A DNA stretch of 64,000 nt from Dipylidium caninum (lineage: Eukaryota; Platyhelminthes; Cestoda; Cyclophyllidea; Dipylidiidae), in contig QEYB01001312.1 in the NCBI GenBank assembly GCA_017562135.1, forward strand, positions 1,922,001-1,986,000, written 5' to 3'. Below the pieces are notes generated by a model. The model made no database searches, was not told where the DNA came from, and was given only the letters and a program-made list of their open reading frames with translations. The position numbers and the translations under genes are program-made. Positions 58,871 to 64,000 of this stretch are shown one piece after another (positions within the stretch are counted from its first letter, which is position 1; every line of letters begins with the position of its first letter).

Positions 58871-59953
58871 ATGGTACGTACATGTGCACGCTGATGGGTG
58901 CGGACCACGGTCGGCCCTGTTGTTATTTTCTTGTTTATGCGTGTGATATCTTGGTGTTTATAATAATGCCTCACTTTACTTTTCCTTTGCTCCCAGGGCC
59001 TCGTGAAAATCACGAAAAACAAGGCTTATTTTAAGCGTTTCCAAGTTAAGTTTCGTAGGCGGCGTGAGGGAAAAACAGATTATTATGCTCGCAAGCGCCT
59101 TATTTGGCAGGATAAGAACAAGTACAACACACCCAAGTACAGGTATGTTGTTAGATTCACTAACAAGGATATCGTCGCCCAGGTAACTTTTATTACTTTT
59201 ATTTTTCTCAAGATAATATACGCTTGCATAGATGGAGATCGCGTTATGTCCACGGCCTATTCTCATGAACTGCCTCGGTATGGCGTGAAAGTGGGCTTAA
59301 CTAACTATTCTGCTGCGTATTGTACCGGTCTTCTTCTTGCCCGGAGAGTCCTTAAGAAACTGAATCTTGATGCCATGTATCAAGGGCAGACAGAGGTTAA
59401 TGGTGAAGAATACCTTGTTGAGTCTAATAACAAGCGAAGGGCTTTTAAGTGCTTCTTGGATGTCGGTCTTCGGCGCACTTCAACCGGTGCCAACATTTTT
59501 GGGGCTCTCAAGGTAAACAGTCTTTTTTTCTAACTTCGATAGGGAGCTGTCGACGGTGGCTTGAATATCCCCCACAGTTCGACCCGTTTTCCGGGAAATG
59601 ACTCCGAGTCTGGGGAGTACAACGCAGAAGTTCACCGTGCACGCATTTTCGGTCAACATGTTGCGGACTACATGCGTACATTAAAGGAAGAAAATGAGGA
59701 AGCTTATAACCGTCAATTTAGTGCTTACCTAAAGCATGGCATTGATGCAGACAATATTGAGGCCATGTACCAGGCGGCCCATGCCGCTATTCGTGCGGAT
59801 CCTTCCTTTACGAAGAAGGAGAGCAAAGAACATAAAGTTCAACGATTCAACAGGAAGAAGCTAAGTCTTAAAGAACGTCGGGAGCGCATACGGCGGAAGA
59901 AGGCTTGCTACCTTACGCAAATTCAGAAGGAGCTAGCCGTCGTTGGCGAATAA
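58871..59953 (+). CDS. RPL5: 60S ribosomal protein L5 (uL18)
   Basis: RPL5 binds 5S rRNA and joins the large ribosomal subunit. Exons: 58871-58873 (ATG only), 58997-59182, 59213-59512, 59543-59953 (TAA), giving 299 residues against ~297 in vertebrates. Conserved blocks: [92 protein letters not shown] and a basic C-terminal region ([16 protein letters not shown]). The start codon stands alone before a GTACGT donor, and joining it to GGCCTC gives the family's MG-VK start. Introns 2 and 3 are each exactly 30 nt with GT-AG ends. The first is open in frame, so a naive reading adds ten false residues after DIVAQ. An AATAAA overlaps the stop codon. Confidence 0.97.
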
Positions 59954-59954
59954 A
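59949..59954 (+). terminator. AATAAA overlapping the RPL5 stop codon
   Basis: The last GAA codon and the TAA stop create AATAAA. If used, the 3' UTR would be only some tens of nt. The next plausible variant I noticed is ATTAAA near 60279. Confidence 0.4.
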
Positions 59955-61633
59955 ATATATCGGTATTCTAACAGGAATCTTGGTTAGTTTTACAGTCTTA
60001 TTAAGGCGTCCTAAAACGTGATCTTCGGTTTAAATCGTTGTATCGTTTAACCCCGTAAATTTCATTGTGGATTGCATCGCTCATTGTTCTAGCAGTCAGC
60101 ATTTGGAATGAATGTTTTAAAGAAATTGTTTGAGTGGGGTTTAATTTTTTGGCTTAGGGCGTTCATTGTCTTACTTTTCCGCCAATTTTGTCATGCGCTA
60201 AGTGGTGGCGATGTAAGAAGGCTTCTGAGGCGTCAGTGACCAACTCAATTGACGGAAGGGTTTTTAATGGCACTAGCGATTAAAACTTCTTTAGTTAAGC
60301 CGGTGGCCTGAGTTGAGGATAGGGTGTCATCATGGTCCTTGGCGCATTTCAGGATAGCCCATTGGCAAATTTCGTCAAGATTGGTGAAGGTACGTGACAG
60401 TGCTGCGTAATCTCAATGCATTTTGTAGAATTCCTAAGGACTTAGCTGAGTATAGAGTCGCATCAAATGCCTGTAATCTCGGGTGAACGGTTAATTGCCG
60501 TAAGTGGGTCGGCAGGTTGGGATATTGAACGGAATGGGCAGTAATTCCACGGTCGAGTCAGTTCAGTCACGTTTGGGTAATGTATAAGTTTTTCGTAAAA
60601 TTTTGTCGTTTTGAAAAAGTAGAACTTAGTAGGTTTACATTTATGTTATTTGTTAATCTGATGATGAGGGACCCATTATGAAATCCGAAAGGAAAAGCTG
60701 AATGCGATGTAACATTGATTTCCTGGAAGTTACGTAAGGAACACATCTTTCACAGAAACCCATCTAGTTATTTACTATGGAATTACTCTGTTGAACGACT
60801 GCCTATCAGTAACCCCAAAGAAGTGAGGATTCCGGTTTCTCAGACTGTATAATTATAAGTCTGTGGCAAAATAAGTGCTTAATTCCCAAAGAGATTTGGT
60901 CCCCCAGAGAAAGAGAAACCTGGAGGCTTCAGAGAGGTCTACATTTTTGTGAGCGAAGTCAACACACCTATTAAGGCGTCTGTAGTTGGTTAAACAATGA
61001 ATCGGCAGTTATTTTATGCCTCGCAACCCCTTACTCTATATCGTTATGAATACATTCGGAGAGGCTTGGTGCAGAGCCATATGTATGACAATATTTTTTT
61101 AGCGTTTCAATATTCAACTTTTTGTTCTCGCTCTGTCTTTCGGTATCACGGACTCACGTTTACCTTTCTGCTTAACTACGGCTAAGATTCCGACATTTTG
61201 TTGAGAAAAATGGCAGAATAAGATAGTAGATGGGTATTCCATTATGACAGTTGCGCCTTCATAACTTTTCAAGTATTGACTGCGAAAAGCAATGATGTTG
61301 ATGAAATACCATTATTTCGAGAGGGGAGGTACTTTGCAGCCTAAAGTGAAGAGCAACTATTATGCATTACGGGACGGGTACCCCTAACTCCAGTTTCGGA
61401 GGCCGAACTTACGCTTTAGTGCGCAGATGACCGTTAGTCTATATGCCAAATTTAACACTTTAAAAATAGTGCTAACAATAATGGTGCTGTAATCCGATTA
61501 ATGTACGTTAAAAGAGTGAAGACAAACGCGTTGTACTTACCTTACTGCGCAAATTTTACTAGGATCAAACTTTAGTTGTTTTAGTGAATTGCAATAGCTG
61601 TATATCGCGGCGTCAAATGCGCACTTTTCTGAA
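59954..61633. other. Region between RPL5 and ABHD12
   Basis: No conserved coding sequence was recognised. The right end may contain an upstream ABHD12 exon: a GCAATAG acceptor-like site at about 61593 leads into a frame that continues into the ABHD12 start codon. Confidence 0.45.
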
Positions 61634-63118
61634 ATGCTTGTAGTTTTTTTACTGGCAACTGTTGTCGGTGTGTGCTACCTCGTGCCTATATTTTGTGCAA
61701 TTTTTCCGAAATTTGCCATTCCTCTTATTTATTTACACTACAGTAAGTTCTGAATCGAGATAAACGTATTTCTCCGCCAAAGGGTTTTACATCGCAGATC
61801 GATTACACTATGTTAATTTATTTATTGAGTAATTCCCATCCATTGTTTCTTTTGCGTAACTGTAATTGTACCACCCACAACAAGAATAACTTAATAGTGA
61901 TGTCAATCATCACGGACTTTTTATTTATTCGGCAGTACAGTCCTTCCAAAAGAACAATTTTAGTCATTTTCCCTCGTTTGGACTTTCCAATGAAGCCGCC
62001 TCCAACTTTTACATTCAGTCTGATCTTGATGGAACTCCTCTTGGAGTGTGGTTAGTTCAGCATGCTGCATTCCCTTTTTCAGACATTTCAGCAAACACTG
62101 TGGAGAACGTTTTAGGCCCCGAATAACATAATTCTTCAATTATTTCTCTAATTTTCTTAGCTATATTAAACTTTTTTTCGTATATAAAAGAATATGCGTC
62201 ATGGCTCAGAATTTTGACTAATTAAGTTATTGACGATTCTGTCACCTAATTCTCATAAATTTGGACCTAACAATTGTGTATAAAAATATTTGATTTTCCA
62301 GGCATATTCAACCTAATGTCACAGAAGAATTTGCAACTCAGAGATCTACCGCTTTGAAAGTCAACGGGATTGATAGAACAACTCCTGTATTTTTGTACTT
62401 TCATGGAATGGCTTTCAATAGAGCTTACCACCACCGCGTAGGCGTCTATAAACTTCTATCACGTCTGGGATATCACGTCATGACTGTCGATTACAGAGGT
62501 TCGTTATTCTTCTGATTTTTTCGTTTTTTTTCTCATTTTCACTTGAACTTACATTTGGTTAACAGTCACTACATTGATGCACTAAATACAGTCGTGTTTT
62601 ATAGGTTTATTTAAAAAAGCGCTGACTCGGAGATTATCTACTTTTTCAGCGGTGTCTTAGTTCTTGTGAATATTTGTTGGTCAATTAACTTTGTTTTCTT
62701 CGTGGTTCCTTTTAAAAAATAACGTGTACATAGATGTTCTAAGTCATCAAAATGTTTTTTTCTTGCTTAATTTCTCAGAAAGTATATTCCTTATTGGGAT
62801 ATTTCTTCTTTATCATGTTTCTATTAACTCACCCATGAGCGTTCGTTTTTTTGGTTTTTCCTTCCTTTCACATCGCTTTTGACTTATTTACATTTAGATT
62901 GTATATATCATAATGCATCCAAACAATTTGTATCACTGAACATTTTGGGTTCCTGCATTGGGTCTAGCATGTTTTCCCCTTTTAGGTTTCGGAAATTCCG
63001 GTGGTGCACCAAACGGGGAAGCAGATATTGTTGCTGATGCTATCTCCCTTTTGCGCTACGCCCGCAGTGTGGCACCTCATTCTCCGATCTTCATATGGGG
63101 CAGCTCCCTTGGTACCGG
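61634..63118 (+). CDS. ABHD12: ABHD12-like membrane serine hydrolase, 3'-partial
   Basis: ABHD12 is a membrane-bound lysophosphatidylserine lipase. Visible exons: 61634-61742, 61798-61828, 61964-62050, 62302-62498, 62986-63118, with consistent GT-AG borders and phases (185 complete codons); the gene runs past the right edge. Exon 1 encodes a hydrophobic N-terminal membrane segment (VVFLLATVVGVCYLVPIF) followed by FPKFAIPLIYLHY, as in the family. Then come NFYIQSDLDGTPLGVW, the HG oxyanion region (FLYFHGMA), HHRVGVYKLLSRLGYHV, VDYRGFGNSGGAP and IFIWGSSLGTG, which carries the GXSXG nucleophile serine. Exon 2 is only 31 nt. The ATG at 61634 could be internal, since the frame is open upstream to a possible acceptor and vertebrate ABHD12 has a longer cytosolic N-terminus. 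The catalytic Asp and His lie beyond the window. Confidence 0.88.
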
Positions 63119-64000
63119 GTAATTCTTTCATTTCTCCTCAAACCATTTAGATTAACAGCTTGCTCCAGGAAGTTAATTCCTTTAAATTTCCTCAACACTT
63201 GTTCTTAATCTTTCCGCATAGGTGAAAAGACGTGTGTTATAACATCTGAAACAACTAGTTACTAAGTTACTGAAATTATTTACTGTCACGTTTTCTCTGA
63301 CGCTAGGGTCACGTTGAGCTCTAATTTGTTAAGAATTGTGATCGAACTAGAATAAAGTATTGAAGCTCATAAATTACAAAGTCGAGCATTTTGAGTATTT
63401 TCTTACCACAAAAGGAAATAGATAACACCACTACATTGGAATGGTAACATAGGAAGTATCGGGAAAAAAGTAAAAGCATGAGTAGCAATGTCGCTGAACT
63501 GTCGGCTGTGACAAAACTAATGAATTTTGTCAAAATCCATAAAGGGGAAAGGAGGTGATTTCGCCACTGTGGATTGATGCATAAAAACATTGAAATAGTA
63601 ATGCCATTTTCCTCCAAATTAATAGCTAGTTTTGGCGAATTGTTTTATCAATTATGAGGTAATCAGTCTAAATGTTTGAGTACATAAAAGCTTGCGTGAG
63701 AATTTTACAAGTTTATGTGAAGTATGCAAAGGGGGTTGTTGGAGTTGTGATTGTTTTTAAAGAAAGTTGGAAGTATTGTGCCGTTCTTAAGGCCACGCTC
63801 TCATGAATTCCTAGGGCAAAGTAGGTTACCTTAAAATTTTATGTTCTACCTCTTATTTGGTATCTAGATATTTTTTCACTGCAACATGCGGTCGTAAATA
63901 AAAATGGAGGACCAATATTCTACCACTTTTTAATGTAACGGGTATGTAAATGTTAGCATTTTTTCTTAACATGGGATATCTTATTCACTCTTTAAGGAGA
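63119..64000 (+). other. ABHD12 intron sequence to the window edge
   Basis: It starts with the GTAATT donor after GSSLGTG. No following ABHD12 exon was recognised before the edge, so this is taken as intron. Confidence 0.6.

Noticed and set aside
59183..59212. Ten extra RPL5 residues in a continuous reading frame
   Set aside because: They interrupt a universally conserved stretch and have GT-AG ends, so they are a 30-nt intron.
1..64000. CRISPR arrays, tRNA genes, rRNA genes and bacterial-type operons
   Set aside because: No regularly spaced repeats, no cloverleaf with A and B boxes, no rRNA core sequences; the architecture is that of an animal genome.

Overview
The window is eukaryotic. 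Every recognisable gene is split by GT-AG introns, several of them only 30-60 nt long, and the conserved proteins are metazoan. Gene compactness, moderate GC content, the very short introns and the mariner relics suggest a parasitic flatworm, most likely a tapeworm. The species assignment is inference; the gene identities rest on conserved protein blocks read directly from the sequence.

Layout, left to right. (1) 856-16798, + strand: the C-terminal ~980 residues of the secretory-vesicle priming factor CAPS/CADPS in 18 phase-consistent exons; the N-terminus lies off the left edge. (2) 18458-19667, +: complete five-exon PRPF38B-like splicing factor. (3) 20443-24204, -: complete nine-exon COG5 subunit of the Golgi tethering complex, with one apparent extra base. 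(4) 24205-28227: nothing securely coding. (5) 28228-39585, -: complete SMAD4 (co-SMAD), with MH1, a long low-complexity linker and MH2. (6) 42074-52859, -: a FoxA-like forkhead gene whose first exon is present twice. (7) 58871-59953, +: complete ribosomal protein L5 with two 30-nt introns. (8) 61634 to the right edge, +: 5' part of an ABHD12-like membrane lipase.

The most striking structure is 42491-56085. Three direct mariner relics (A1 42491-43663, A2 48695-49873, A3 54906-56085) alternate with two nearly identical ~5-kb blocks that carry FoxA exon 1. A2 has the A3-type left end and body but the A1-type right end and flank, the signature expected of unequal recombination between two mariner copies. 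The result is one forkhead-domain second exon served by two first exons; the nearer one has a 1-base deletion that breaks its frame. An assembly artefact must be excluded.

The genes are not an operon and act in unrelated pathways: secretion, splicing, Golgi traffic, TGF-beta signalling, transcription, translation and lipid hydrolysis. PRPF38B and COG5 converge and their likely poly(A) signals overlap.
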